From positions 386,337,601 through 386,401,600 of the forward strand of contig NC_090319.1 of the NCBI RefSeq assembly GCF_040869045.1: a stretch of DNA of 64,000 nucleotides, given 5' to 3'. Made by a program: the position numbers and the translations under genes. Each line of letters begins with the position of its first letter. The stretch's first letter is position 1. The stretch comes from Eurosta solidaginis. Lineage: Eukaryota > Arthropoda > Insecta > Diptera > Tephritidae. Below, piece after piece: positions 32,288-42,624 of the stretch. Below the pieces are notes generated by a model, which did not search any database, had not been told where the DNA came from, and saw only the letters and a list, made by a program, of their open reading frames with translations.

Positions 32288-32930
32288 ATTTGTAACGTTT
32301 ATTGTATTATTTCTGTCCTTTTTTGTGATTAAAATACCGTAGTTCACAATATCTAGTATACATTGCACATATACATTGTATAGCGTACGACATTGTATAT
32401 CCTTACTAGTAGCGCAAGTAACAGCTGATTTTTTGGAACGCGCAAAAACAACAAAAACAACACAGGGTGTGTTCAATTCACCACGTAGTACGTGTCAGCT
32501 GATTGTTTTCATACATGACAGTGTTGCCTATAAATACGTTTGTATGATGGGTATGGATCGTTTGCAGTTGTTTTACAAAAATACCTAATAAGTTGTCCGA
32601 ATAATGTTGAAATAACCTGTAATTACTATAATAATATTTTTTTCAAATCGATTCTAGTCGGAAATTTAGAAATATTTCAATAAAATTTTAGGGTGAGCTC
32701 GACAAATTTTTGGGTGAGCTCAGCTCACCCAAGCGTGCCTCTGGCTACGGCCGTGTTCCGCAGTTTGATTCAGATTACAAAATGGTGTTTCCTTTAATTT
32801 GTGCAGAACTTTTTTTCGATGCCGTACCTCGGTTGGTGTCATTTCGCCATTATGAATTTAGTTTGTACAGACATAGATGTGAGGATAAAAAATGTGTTTA
32901 TATATTTAGAGGGACCACCCTAGTGTAAGT

Positions 32931-34818
32931 ATATAGCACTTACATATATACATGTCTTGCCTGTGTATATTTATATTAAATACCTGTCCTTTAAAAAGTA
33001 AGTAGGTATGTACACTATTCCCATAGAGCGAATGAAAATTTTCGGGAATTATTTCTTTTCGATATGTACATATGTACTTATGTATGTCAATTGGGTATGC
33101 AAACTGTGAAATTATTTTCGTGAGAAATCTGCATATTTATAACTTCTGTCAACTTCGCTGCATTTATTTTACTTTGAATTGTTTTCTCCGCCTTTACTCA
33201 ACTTTAATAAATCATGAACAAAAAAAAAAATAAATAAAGCTTACATGTAAAGAATTACAAATTACGATAGCGCAACAGCATAGTTTAAGAGAAATCATTA
33301 CAGTAGCGTTCACAAAAGAAGCACACTTAATTTTTGGCTTCTGAGATGCTTATCCCTAAATTGTGCTGTGTATAATTTTTTTTTATTTTTTTTATTTTAT
33401 AATTTGATGAAACTTTACTGGGAAATGGAGATAAGCGGATGCCTTTTTCCTACTACCCGGATCTTCTACTAAAGAAATGAGAAGTGTTGGAAGTAATCCA
33501 CCTGTCAGATCACATCATCGTGATTTTTAGTACAGGCTGAGAGAGATAAGCCATATTGAAGCTCAAAACTGGCACGTTCTACAGGATAGTTTGCGATTCA
33601 GCAAATTCCAATCGGCTTAGGGGCTTAGATTTGAGGTGTCAAAAAAATCGTTTACCACGGTATTCAGGTTAGTACTAGAAGGAGCGTAACGAATATATAT
33701 ATGGCAAATTACACTGCCCTATACCTACGGGGAGTATGGAACTACCTTGAGAAATATAAAAAAAAAAATCAGGCACGCGCTCAATCCTGAAGGAAACCTT
33801 GCGACTCCGCTGAGGTCACGAGGTAATAAGGATCGCTTGGTAAAATATGTCAAAGGAGCTAACATACCTATACAAGTTCACCCTCTAAATGCTGCCTGGG
33901 GAAGAAATTTTCCTGGACATTGAGTGGCTTTTCTTCGTATAAAGCTACTAAAATCAACAATTTGGGTTTGTTTAACAGATCCTCAATCAATCTAACCAAT
34001 TTCATTGGTCATTTGAACAGCGCACAACTGTCAATATTATGCAAATACATGAGCTAATTTTAAGGAGAAACTTACGCTTACTACTTTGTTCTGATGACTA
34101 TCTGTCACAGAAATCTCTATCACATCAACAGCCATTGTGGTATTCGTAGGATGACTTTAAAAACAGAGCAGAACTAGGCGGCTACGCCCACCACACCCAA
34201 TATCTTGGGTTGAAGGCATGGAAAAACCTACATCAAAATCCTAAGAAAGAAATTTCTTTATTAGAAAAAAATTTTGAGCCCTCTTACATTTGTGGCTTAC
34301 ATTTTATGCTATTTTTTATGTTGATTAGACTGTTGAAACACTGAATTCGAAATCAACAATTTTTGCGAAGTTGATTCAACAGCTATTTGCGATGAAATTT
34401 CCAGAAATATAACTCGATTGATTTTACCAGCTTTTCTCATTTAATGAAGGCGATCGTAAAAGGCACTCAGCGAAATACAGGTTTTATCGAGTTGTCCTAC
34501 GTAGATATGTTATATTTGGTAAAAGCGGGGGTACCTCGTCGGTGTGACTGTCCGTCAGGTAGGACCCTTTTTAGGGTCAAGAACAGCTACTGTTTCAGAA
34601 GAACCTTGACTACCTACCAGAGGCAGAATAACCAGAAGAACCTTAATACCATCATATTTTTTTTACAAAGAGTTAAAACTAAACTAATAAGTCACTCGCT
34701 GGTTCGTGTAGCACATTGTCGAACACCGCTCTAATGAATGCGCGTCTTCCTAAAACAAAATTCTTTTTTCTGAAGCATTCTGAAGTACTAAATTTTTTTG
34801 ATGTTATCTTTTGGACAG
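32931..34818. other. Intron DNA with a possible decayed LINE endonuclease fragment
   Basis: At about 33480-33960 broken plus-strand frames give VIHLSDHIIVIF and later RHALNPEGN, reminiscent of the S-D-H motif and downstream linker of a LINE endonuclease, but too decayed to be sure. A TACATATGTAC-rich simple sequence is at 32935-33090. The stretch 33950-34430 resembles 48950-49130 and 50330-50440 at low identity. Confidence 0.3.
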
Positions 34819-35037
34819 GTCGATTTCGGTGAAGTTTTTATTCCACCAAATCTCGATGTACCCAAGCCACGTGTTTTACCGGAGTTCAAACGTTTAGCGC
34901 ATGGCCTACGTTCTAGCAATATTAGCGTTTTGGACGCCAAAACATTTTACATACCCAACCTACATTATGATGGCGCCGGCCCAGATGCATATTTTTGGGT
35001 TGGCAATGGAAGTGAGCCCAATATTATGGGCGTAAAA
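34819..35037 (+). CDS. knk: knk exon 2 of 10 in window (end of DM13-1, start of DM13-2)
   Basis: 73 codons in phase 0 at both ends, acceptor TTGGACAG and donor GTGAGT. It encodes VDFGEVFIPPNLDVP, which completes the first DM13 domain. It then opens the second domain with the typical LDAKTFYIPNLHYDGAGPDA and YFWVGNG. The GNGS sequence gives a possible N-glycosylation site. The frame fits exon 1 without a break, which is the main support for the 26-kb intron. Confidence 0.92.
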
Positions 35038-35107
35038 GTGAGTTGATAATAAATTTTAGTATAAATAGAAATTTTTTATTTTTTTGTATTCATAAATTAT
35101 TACTTAG

Positions 35108-35308
35108 GTACCAAATGAGGTTGGTTCACTAGAACCCCTGCGTGGCTATCAAGGCGAAGATATCGAAATTCAATTACCCGGTTCAGTGACCGTTTACGAC
35201 ATTGATTGGTTGTCGGTTTGGTGTGTAGAATATCGGCATAATTTTGGTCATGTTTTCATACCTAAAGATTTGGATGTGCCACCGGCCTTGGGACAAACTA
35301 AAATAACG
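35108..35308 (+). CDS. knk: knk exon 3 of 10 in window (second DM13 domain)
   Basis: 67 codons, phase 0. It encodes VPNEVGSLEPLRGYQGEDIE then WLSVWCVEYRHNFGHVFIP, the DM13-2 core, with the same W-L-S-V-W-C signature as DM13-1. The second cysteine-containing half is conserved. Acceptor TACTTAG, donor GTAAAT. Confidence 0.92.
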
Positions 35309-35638
35309 GTAAATTGTCTATTTGATTGATCTCTTAATGATTTTAGTTACTGTTTTCCCATCATTTCCATATATTGTGTGTATATATATAAATACGAGTT
35401 GCATCATATACTATTTATATGTATGTATGTAAATATGTAAAAAATGAATGCTCACGAAAGCGTCATTGGTAGTTAACTCATTCATTTAGTTAATGTACTT
35501 TTAATGATTTATTTCATTAAATCATTTTATTTTTTTGTATATTAATTAACGCATTCTTATAATCATCATGCAACAACAACAAAAAAAACATAAAACTCAT
35601 TAAACATTATATATATTCTTATCTCTCGTACGCATTAG

Positions 35639-35659
35639 CCTCCATGGTGGTACACACCT
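35639..35659 (+). CDS. knk: knk 21-nt microexon
   Basis: Between CGCATTAG and GTAAGT lie exactly 21 bases encoding PPWWYTP in phase 0, joining exon 3 (QTKIT) to exon 5 (TTTTPRPVYANC). The aromatic-proline linker sits between DM13-2 and DOMON. Because length and phase allow either skipping or inclusion, alternative use is possible. Support comes only from splice consensus and frame. Confidence 0.7.
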
Positions 35660-35800
35660 GTAAGTATTAGTTTAGATTACCAAAGCGTTTGTAGTTGACT
35701 CATAAAAGCCTTTATTAATTACTTCATGCATATTTTTAAAGTTGAATATAAATAATTCAATATTAATTAAATATTTTGTTTATAAATATATATTTTTCAG

Positions 35801-36125
35801 ACCACCACAACGCCACGTCCTGTTTATGCTAATTGCCGTGAAATTATACCGAATAAATTGCAAGTCAAATGGGAGCTACAAGGCGAATATATACAAATTG
35901 AATTATTTGGACGCATCACCGAGGATCAATATATGGCATTTGGTTTATCGGGCGCCAATGGACGAGCACAAATGTCACAATCTGATGTTGTTGTTGCCTT
36001 CTATGATACCACTGCACGCGTTTTTCGCGCTGAAGATTATTACATCTCCGATGTGGCACAATGTGATGGCCAACATGGCACATGTCCGGATGAACGTATC
36101 GGTGGACGTAATGATGTTGTTGTTT
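35801..36125 (+). CDS. knk: knk exon 5 of 10 in window (DOMON domain)
   Basis: The exon starts in phase 0 after TATTTTTCAG and ends with one base of the next codon before GTATGT. It encodes the linker TTTTPRPVYANCREIIP, then the DOMON domain: LQVKWELQGEYIQIELFGRI, YMAFGLSGANG, SDVVVAFYD and DYYISDVAQCDGQHGTCPDE, ending in IGGRNDVVV. DOMON domains are extracellular beta-sandwiches that can bind haem or sugars (family knowledge). In Knickkopf the domain is linked to chitin protection. Confidence 0.95.
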
Positions 36126-36644
36126 GTATGTTATTATGTTAAATTTTTTTGGTAATTTTGTTCTTCATATACTCAGTTGCGCTTGCAGGCAGGGTATAAT
36201 AACTTGTTTAAGATTTTGGCGGCTAAACGAATCCAAATAGATGTATGAATCCATATTTCGAAATGCTCAGCATAGACAAATGTATAGTTCTTCTGTCGGT
36301 ACGCATGATAACTTGAGCAAATGATGGGATATCTCTGGAAAATTTGGCGCATTTGACCTTTGACACCCAGATTATGTTTGATTTCACCAACTCCCAAATA
36401 ATACCGAAACAGTATCAAATCTAAAAATAATGAAATAATAACGATATAGCCTCGAAATGTGCCGGAAACAAGACCGTTATCATCCAGTGGTAGTCCCGCT
36501 ATATACCTGAGAACAATCCGAAATTATGTTAATATTGTCCAAACTCATTCCGTAAACAAGCCCAACATGATCCGGAGATAATCCCGAAATTATCCTGACA
36601 CAATTCCGAATTGACACTGTGACGAATTTTGTGAAATTCTCGAT

Positions 36645-36912
36645 GAGAAATACAAGGCGCGATATACCTCCGAGGAGAATTTAAGCGGAGCTGCCCTTCC
36701 AATTCGCGTCGTTATACTTTTTGATTTTTCCTACAAATCGGCCGACTCCGAGCGAGTTATGCAAAGCAGATGAGTTTTTACTGAGAAACATTTTTTTTTC
36801 TAATTAAAAACACTGGTTTCTAAATTTTTAATATTGCTTTACCTGGGAATAGAACCCAGGATCTTCGGTGTGGTTGGCGGAGCATGCTACCACCACAAAA
36901 CGGAGGCCTCCA
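36645..36912 (-). repeat. tRNA-derived SINE in knk intron
   Basis: The minus-strand head holds GTGGTAGCATGCTCCGCC and CCTGGGTTCTATTCCC (A- and B-box-like, about 36845-36895). The body matches the 19895-20170 copy (CGATATACCTCCGAGGAG; GCAAAGCAGATGAGTTTTTA). Confidence 0.65.
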
Positions 36913-36914
36913 TG

Positions 36915-37100
36915 AATAACAAATCGTGGGTAAATGACGGGCTGCTCGCCGAGCTGTTTAAATACAGAGGCGAAGAGCTGGTAAAGAGCACGCACCAGCT
37001 CCTATGCAAAATATGGTTGGACGAGCGCATCCTTATTATTGGAATTCAATTGTGCTTTGCAAAATCCACAAGAAACATATCTTGTCCCTTACATTACAAA
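36915..37100 (+). pseudogene. RTE-type reverse transcriptase fragment
   Basis: The frame gives GLLAELFKYRGEELVKSTHQ then LLCKIWLDERI, the segment just before the first catalytic block of RTE-clade reverse transcriptases (family form: AELFK.GGEELV...LLCKIW). The continuation is frameshifted. A relic only. Confidence 0.6.
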
Positions 37101-37736
37101 TGATTTCTATTTCCAATATCCACTCCGGCTGGTGACTTCGGATGACGCACCGGTATCGATATCGATCCTCCAACCGACTGCTCGATAACCCGTTGGTTAT
37201 TGACATCTCGAAACCGATTCAGCGACCCACCCGGTATTAATACATCGATTCATCGATCTGAGGACACTTTTTGCAATCAATTTAGACAGCGATTCTTCCA
37301 TTCACCTGTTATTCAACTCATGGTTCACCAGCTTTTCGGTTCTTTGGCATAGGTTTACCATTCGATCCTCAGTTATTTTTGATGTCGGCGCTTCGGATTG
37401 TTTATCAGCACGTCGTTTATTTGAACTAAACTATGAATCCTAAGCCAACTAGGCAACCAACGGACTTTTTCTTTATAAGCAACTGGTATTTCCGTTTTTC
37501 TTCTGTAGGCTGTCTTAATGCGACCAAAGTTCAAATATGATAGGTGAAAACCAGCATTCTACGATGACCGATACTTGAGCGTGCTTGAAACTATTGAAAT
37601 ATTCAAGAAAAAACAATTCGACGGTGAAATATAAGACGAACAAACAAACGCTTCCTCCGACGAAACATTCAAACTGTTATAAATGGCTTACTTACAACGA
37701 AGCAATCACCCAGGTACAACATACATGGGATTCAAG

Positions 37737-38105
37737 GGGTTGATTCAATGTGGTCATATTAAATTGTTCCCGAGATGGTCGGGCTAGTACCTTTATGGTG
37801 CTTGGCAAAGCATCATCGACATCAATAACACTCCCCAAAACCTTCGGGAAGTGTCCTCATCGGTACAACAAACACGCCTCGGTTGTTTAATGAAACAGGA
37901 TTCGCCACGGATAGGTAAGGTTGACAATTGGGTTGGAGAAGCTATATATTGCGCTGGCAACCTGAAAGGGTTGCGCCACACTACCCCTTGAATCTGTTTG
38001 GAATTTTAGTCGCCTCTTACGACAGGCATACCTACGAAGGGTATATTCTAATGCTCGAAATTGGTCTGCTTCGCAATAGCTGATGCCAACTAAAAGCACC
38101 AAGGG
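37737..38105 (+). repeat. Jockey-type LINE UTR module pair, copy 1
   Basis: The first module (37745-37870) has TTCCCGAGATGGTCGGGCTA and CACTCCCCAAAACCTTCGGG and ends TACAACAA, like a LINE 3' tail. The second (37869-38045) has GAAACAGGATTCGCCACGGA, TATATTGCGCTGGCAACCTG and TCGCCTCTTACGACAGGCAT. Both modules recur at 57430-57815, where the first is reversed. Confidence 0.55.
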
Positions 38106-38370
38106 AGATTAAATTTTCCTTCACCTAGCTATTCTATCTCATTGGAGGTCTCCTCTCCATCTGTATCGATAGATATACTTGCTGTCTCGAAGCCTCTGCA
38201 TCAATTTGCATAACATTATCTAGTCAGCGAAATATTCCGCCACTTCCAATGCTTCGCGGGATTGCAGAACTGAGTATATTACGTTCGCTGACACCCAAGA
38301 CCTACATTTTTACACTAATTCAAATTGACTTGACTCAGTACTAACCCTCTTGTTTCGTTTTTCCTTCCAG

Positions 38371-38585
38371 TGAGCGGTGATCGCAAAAATGGTGTAACCA
38401 GCATACGTTACAGACGATTAATACAAACGAATGAACCAGTTTATGATTTTGCCATACCGATCGATCGTGAAGTTTCTGTAATAGCAGCAATTGGTCCGCT
38501 AAATAGTCGCAAGGAGGCAAATGCGCATTCGCATACGGGCACCGATCACACCATCGACGATGTCCGCATTAATTTCTCCGCAAGG
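38371..38585 (+). CDS. knk: knk exon 6 of 10 in window (after DOMON)
   Basis: Acceptor TTTTCCTTCCAG. The first two bases complete a Leu codon with exon 5. It encodes SGDRKNGVTSIRYRRLIQTN, then DREVSVIAAIGPLNSRKEAN, ending DDVRINFSAR at GTAAGC in phase 0. The G-V-T-S-I..R-R and A-I-G-P-L-N motifs are strongly conserved in Knickkopf proteins as recalled, and they distinguish it from Skeletor, which has a long insertion after this point. Confidence 0.92.
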
Positions 38586-38664
38586 GTAAGCCAAAGACCT
38601 AAACTTAAATTTAACGTTATCAAATTCATGTATGTTTATTCATGTTGCTTTATTTTCCACTTAG

Positions 38665-38936
38665 AACGACCACTCTTGTAAGAACTCGCTGTATAGCATT
38701 AAAGACCAAAGTGGTCCGACACCTTGGCCAACCCGCAAAATCGATAATGCGACAGTATTTACAGCGCGCATTGGTCCCACAGGTGGTGCGCGCGGTTACA
38801 CAGCAATTACTGGGATGCCGTCTTGGGGTATTGCTTGGTACTTAAACGATTTGTTGATACCAGAAATAACAGTACAGCGTGGTAAAACTTATGAGTTTTA
38901 TGTGGAAGGCGGTGATAATCCCGCACAACCCGCCAG
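38665..38936 (+). CDS. knk: knk exon 7 of 10 in window (plastocyanin-like region begins)
   Basis: Acceptor CCACTTAG, donor GTAAGT, phase 0 in and two bases out. It encodes NDHSCKNSLYSIKDQ, TARIGPTGGARGYTAITGMP, SWGIAWYLNDLLIPEITVQR and GKTYEFYVEGGDNPAQPAR. A D-N-A-T sequon is present. The GPTGG and I-A-W-Y-(L/I)-N motifs are typical of the Knickkopf/Skeletor C-terminal cupredoxin-like fold. Confidence 0.93.
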
Positions 38937-39013
38937 GTAAGTGTGGCAGGGCATGGAATGGGTTACAAGTCTTAGGAAATTATGCAAATCAATTTTTTTT
39001 TTTTTTTTTGCAG

Positions 39014-39144
39014 GTACCATCCATTTTATATAACAGACTCTCCTGAGGGTGGCATTGGACAAAAAATTGGGCTTGAATTAAGCAAACAAAAGACTTATGC
39101 CGGCGTTGATTTTGATGGAGATGGTAATCCAATACCAACTGCAG
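39014..39144 (+). CDS. knk: knk exon 8 of 10 in window
   Basis: The acceptor is a long T tract and GCAG, and the donor is GTAAAT. It encodes the end of Arg, then YHPFYITDSPEGGIGQK and TYAGVDFDGDGNPIPTA, leaving one base for the next exon. The Y-H-P-F-Y-I-x-D motif carries one of the conserved histidines of the plastocyanin-like domain. Confidence 0.92.
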
Positions 39145-39221
39145 GTAAATATACTTTAAATGAGAAAATAAAAGCAAGGGAACTTATTTTTAAATTCAAG
39201 TTAATCTCTTTTTTGATGTAG

Positions 39222-39385
39222 TTGGTCGTTACTGCGAATGGGTACATCGCACAGTTGATCGTTCAGCTGAGATCGAAACTTTTGAGGAATATATGAAAAC
39301 AGTAACGCTGAAGTGTGATGAGGGTGAACCGGGTTATCTAAACTGGACAGTGCCGCTAGATGCTCCTGATTTATTATATTATCAG
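39222..39385 (+). CDS. knk: knk exon 9 of 10 in window
   Basis: Acceptor TTTTTTGATGTAG, donor GTAAGG. It encodes GRYCEWVHRTVDRSAEIETF, CDEGEPGYLNWTVPLDAPD and LLYYQ, ending in phase 0. An N-W-T sequon is present. The E-P-G-Y-L-N-W segment precedes the C-F-T-H ligand pair in the last exon. Confidence 0.92.
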
Positions 39386-40164
39386 GTAAGGAAGAATGGG
39401 TGCTTCAAGTTCAGAAGGATAAATATCGACCCTTGCATTAAAATTTATTTGAGCTGAAAAAGTTTCAACTGAGTCATGCCCGTTCGGCTGTTTTCCCTTA
39501 CCATGATAACTTGAGCAGAAATTGAGATACTCTTAATTGGTATATGTGTTTGTTTGAACCCACCATAGTTAAATATTGAAAATGGCCAGAACAGGTTTGC
39601 AAAAGTTTCGAAAAGAGGAAAATAATCTTTTGACCCTTAATGTTCTATATGAGTTTCATCATTTCATAACGATCAGGAGCACTAAAATCGATGAAGTACT
39701 CCTCCACCCATCCCTTCCAACTCAGTGGAGGCCTCCATATTGAGGGATTAACCAGCTTAGCCTTAGGACTTTTTTTGTTGCTTTATGCCTGCGTAAAACT
39801 GATACAGCTCATCAATGAACCTCCGTCGAAGCACACCGTAAGTATCACGGACGGACAAAAAATCTTTGGAAGAATTCTTCTTTCAAATCCTCTAAGAGCC
39901 AGCCCACCTGGACATTTATAAAGAAACAGGAATTTCAGTTGCCTGCTGCATTTGATTTCTGAAGATAGCTAATAGATGTAAAACTTAATAATATCGAAAT
40001 TATATTCGTCAATAGTGATGTGGCAGCCGAGGTGCGAAATCGCCGATTCTTCCTTTGATGAAAGTTCATCTCCCATCACCGCATGAGCCACTTTTTGTTT
40101 GCTTCTTCACCCAATCCAGTGAAGGCAGAGAGGTTCTTTCCAATTCTTACGGAGTTGGTAACGT

Positions 40165-40500
40165 TATTTGGCCAAGATTGTACGTGTCGATTCTCTTATC
40201 CTAAGTTTTTTTCAGTACATGGCGCATCATGAAGATCTGGTCGATAGCGTATCTTCAGTATTTCGCAAAATAAGCCAAACAATAGAGCATTATAAATATA
40301 AGATATTAAAGAGGTATTATCGCAGTTTGTGGGAGCGCCTTTCTTGTGGACTAGGTAGAGATCATCTGAATTGGTGGAGGTATACGCTCTTCGCACCATA
40401 TTTTGCTTGCATGCTTGTTACAAACTGTTCGGAAGCGTTTATTGCGTCGATAGGGATAAGGTTATAGGGGGTTTCATCTTCCTCCCTTTCTGGTAACGAG
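40165..40500 (-). pseudogene. RTE-type reverse transcriptase fragment
   Basis: Minus-strand frames give DLYLVHKKGAPTNCDNTSLI, then ISYIYNALLFGLFCE, then in another frame DQIFMMRHVLKKT. RTE-clade enzymes have HKKGDP..NCSNYRGISLL..AYK and STIDQIF..R at these places (family knowledge). Frames are shifted, so it is a relic. Confidence 0.6.
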
Positions 40501-40597
40501 GAGGAGTTCTTTCTACACAACTTAAGTAAACTCTGTACGTTGGGTAACGGATCGCCATCCTACCGAAACTCATCGTCATTCTGCCTTTTATTTTTTA

Positions 40598-41833
40598 TAC
40601 TCAGCTGAGCAGAGCTCACAGAGTATATTAACTTTGTTCACATAACGGTAATCCGTAACGGAATAAACTAATCGAGATAGATATAGACTTCTGTATATCA
40701 AAATGATCTGGGAGAAAAAAAGAAATTCATTTAGCCATGTCCGTCCGTCCTTCCGTCCGTAAACACGATAACTTGAATAAATTTTGAGGTATCTCAATGA
40801 AATTGGTATGTAAGTTCCTGGGCACTCATCTCAGATCGCTATTTAAAATGAATGAAATCGGACTATAACCACGCCCACTTTTTCGATATCTAAAATTTCG
40901 AAAAACCGAAAAAGTCCGATAATTCATTACCAAAGACGGATAACGCGATGAAACTTGGTAGGTAGGTTGACCTTATGACGCAGAACAGAAAATTAGCAAA
41001 ATTTTTGACAATGGGCGTGGCACCGCTCACTTTTAATAGGAGGTAATTTACAAGTTTTGCAAGATGTAATTTGGCAGTCGTTGAAGATATCATGATAAAA
41101 TCAGGAACGTTACTCCTATTACTGTATGTGTGCTAAATAAAAATTAGCAAAATCGGACGAAGAACACGCCCACTTTAAAAAAAAATTTTTAAGTCAAATT
41201 TTAACAAAAAATGTAATATCTTTAAAGTATATAAGTAATTATGTCAACATTCAACTCCAGTAATGATATGGTGCAATAAAATACAAAAATAAAAGAAAAT
41301 TTCAAAATGGGCGTGGCCCCGCCCTTTTTCATTTAATTTGTCTAGGATACTTTTAATGCCATAAGTCGAACAAAAATTTACCAACTACCACCACTCCCTT
41401 TTAAAACCCGCTTTAATACCTTGAATTTGACACCCATATCATACAAACACATTATAGAGTTACCCCTGGTTTACCTTTATGGCGGTATCTCGAAAAGGCG
41501 TCCACCTATGGAACTAAGGCCCACTCCCTTTTAAAATACTCATTAACACTTTTCGTTTGATACCCATATTGTACAAACGCATTCTAGAGTCACCCCTGGT
41601 CCACCTTTATGGCGATATCTCGCAAGCCGTCCACCCATAGAACTACGGCCCACTCCCTTCTAAAATACTCTTTAATACCTTCCATTTGATACCCATGTCA
41701 TACAAACACATTGCAGGGTTACCCTAGGTTCATTTTCTTACATGGTGATTTTCCTTTATTTTGTCTCCAAATCTTTCAGCTGAGTATGTAATGTTCGGTT
41801 ACACCCGAACTTAGCCTTCCTTACTTGTTTCTT
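40598..41833 (+). mobile_element. Non-coding repeat 'family A', copy 3
   Basis: Complete at both ends. The start is TATACTCAGCTGAGCAGAGC with the pairing partner GAGTATA 25 bases on. The end is CAGCTGAGTATGTAATG, then the hairpin GTTCGG..CCGAAC, then CCTTCCTTACTTGTTT. It contains about 2.5 units of the 130-bp repeat (41385-41730) and the GGGCGTGG blocks. ATACTCAGCTGA is inverted near the two ends. No protein-coding capacity was seen. Confidence 0.75.
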
Positions 41834-42382
41834 CTAATTAGGCGTCGTTATTACCTCTTCTCATCACGATAGCACTACATTGCTCACCTTGCCAGTTATT
41901 TTCCAGTTCGGGGGAAACCTTTGGTGTTCGTACTCTCAGTGAGCGAGCCGAATGGGGTAACCATCAGCTGCATGTATCTCGACAAAAAATTGTTCATACA
42001 CTTTCTTAACTGTTTCTGTCACAAAGAATTGGTCCGAGTCGATATTTGGATATCGTAGAACACGCTCATCCAGGACACTGGTGCTATATGTACCTACCGT
42101 CGATCATGATGGGATCGGTTTGTTTTCATTTTCTTCTTTCAGGAGTCAGCCAAGTAAGTTGGGGTATCTTTTTATGCTGATACCATAGATTATTGCGTAT
42201 GGTCAATAAGTTGTATACTGAACAGCCTCGCCTTTATGAGTTTATGCGCAGAGTCGCTCGTTTTCAGCTGTGAGTGCCAGTTCTTTGCGGCAAAGATTCT
42301 TTTCCACCACAAAACCAATACCTTCTCCGAATCACGTTTCCCTTTTCATTGCAGTATAAGTCTTCGCCTGACCTTTCTTCTC

Positions 42383-42455
42383 TTTGTAGCGATAAGGTGC
42401 CCTCCCGAAGATTTTGTGAGGTTTTATCGATGTTGATGGTCTTTTGATGGACGTT
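42383..42455 (-). repeat. Scrap of Jockey-type 3' module
   Basis: GTAGCGATAAGGTGCCCTCC then GATTTTGTGAGGTTTTATCG matches, with divergence, the module at 57430-57500 (GTAACGATAAGG..TGTTATCGATG). Confidence 0.45.
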
Positions 42456-42624
42456 TCTAAAAATTGCACGAATAACGTACCTCAACCATCTTTGCCTTCA
42501 GGAAGACATCCGCCAGCCAGGCAGTTGTACCTTCTCATGCGATATTCCGGACATTCCACTTAAATCTTAGTTCTTAAAGTATTTGCGTGATTGTCTTAAG
42601 GAAAAAGATATCTTGAGGCTAGTA

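Larger units (their letters stand above)
29496..32755 (-). mobile_element. Complete hAT element (ZMYM1-like transposase) with 15-bp TIRs and 8-bp TSD
   Basis: CACGGCCGTAGCCAG at 29496-29510 is exactly inverted as CTGGCTACGGCCGTG at 32741-32755. TTCCGCAG flanks both ends (29488-29495 and 32756-32763). Subterminal GGGTGAGCTCGAC motifs lie inside both ends. The element is 3,260 bp and encodes a two-exon transposase on the minus strand. Confidence 0.95.
26366..32922. mobile_element. Outer hAT-like element split by two later insertions
   Basis: The left end AAGGGTGGTTCTC and the right end (reverse complement TAGGGTGGTCCCT) are imperfect inverted repeats. The flanks ATGTAAGT (26358-26365) and GTGTAAGT (32923-32930) agree in 7 of 8 bases, as expected for an old 8-bp duplication. 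Removing the LINE at 26379-28318 and the hAT at 29496-32755 leaves about 1.3 kb of non-coding sequence that also contains a SINE. The ends resemble those of the MITE at 54686-55273 (TAGGGTGG). The outer limits are inferred. Confidence 0.55.
8534..34818 (+). other. knk: 26.3-kb knk intron filled with mobile elements
   Basis: The donor GTAAGT at 8534 and the acceptor TTGGACAG at 34818 connect exons in phase 0, and they join the DM13-1 core across the gap as WLSVWCRRFT and VDFGEVFIP. The intron holds the repeats listed separately. No host exon was recognised inside it. Confidence 0.8.
36126..38370 (+). other. knk: knk intron with SINE, RTE scrap and Jockey-type module
   Basis: A 2.2-kb intron. 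Recognisable contents are listed separately (36645-36912, 36915-37100, 37737-38105). The rest is non-coding. Confidence 0.8.
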
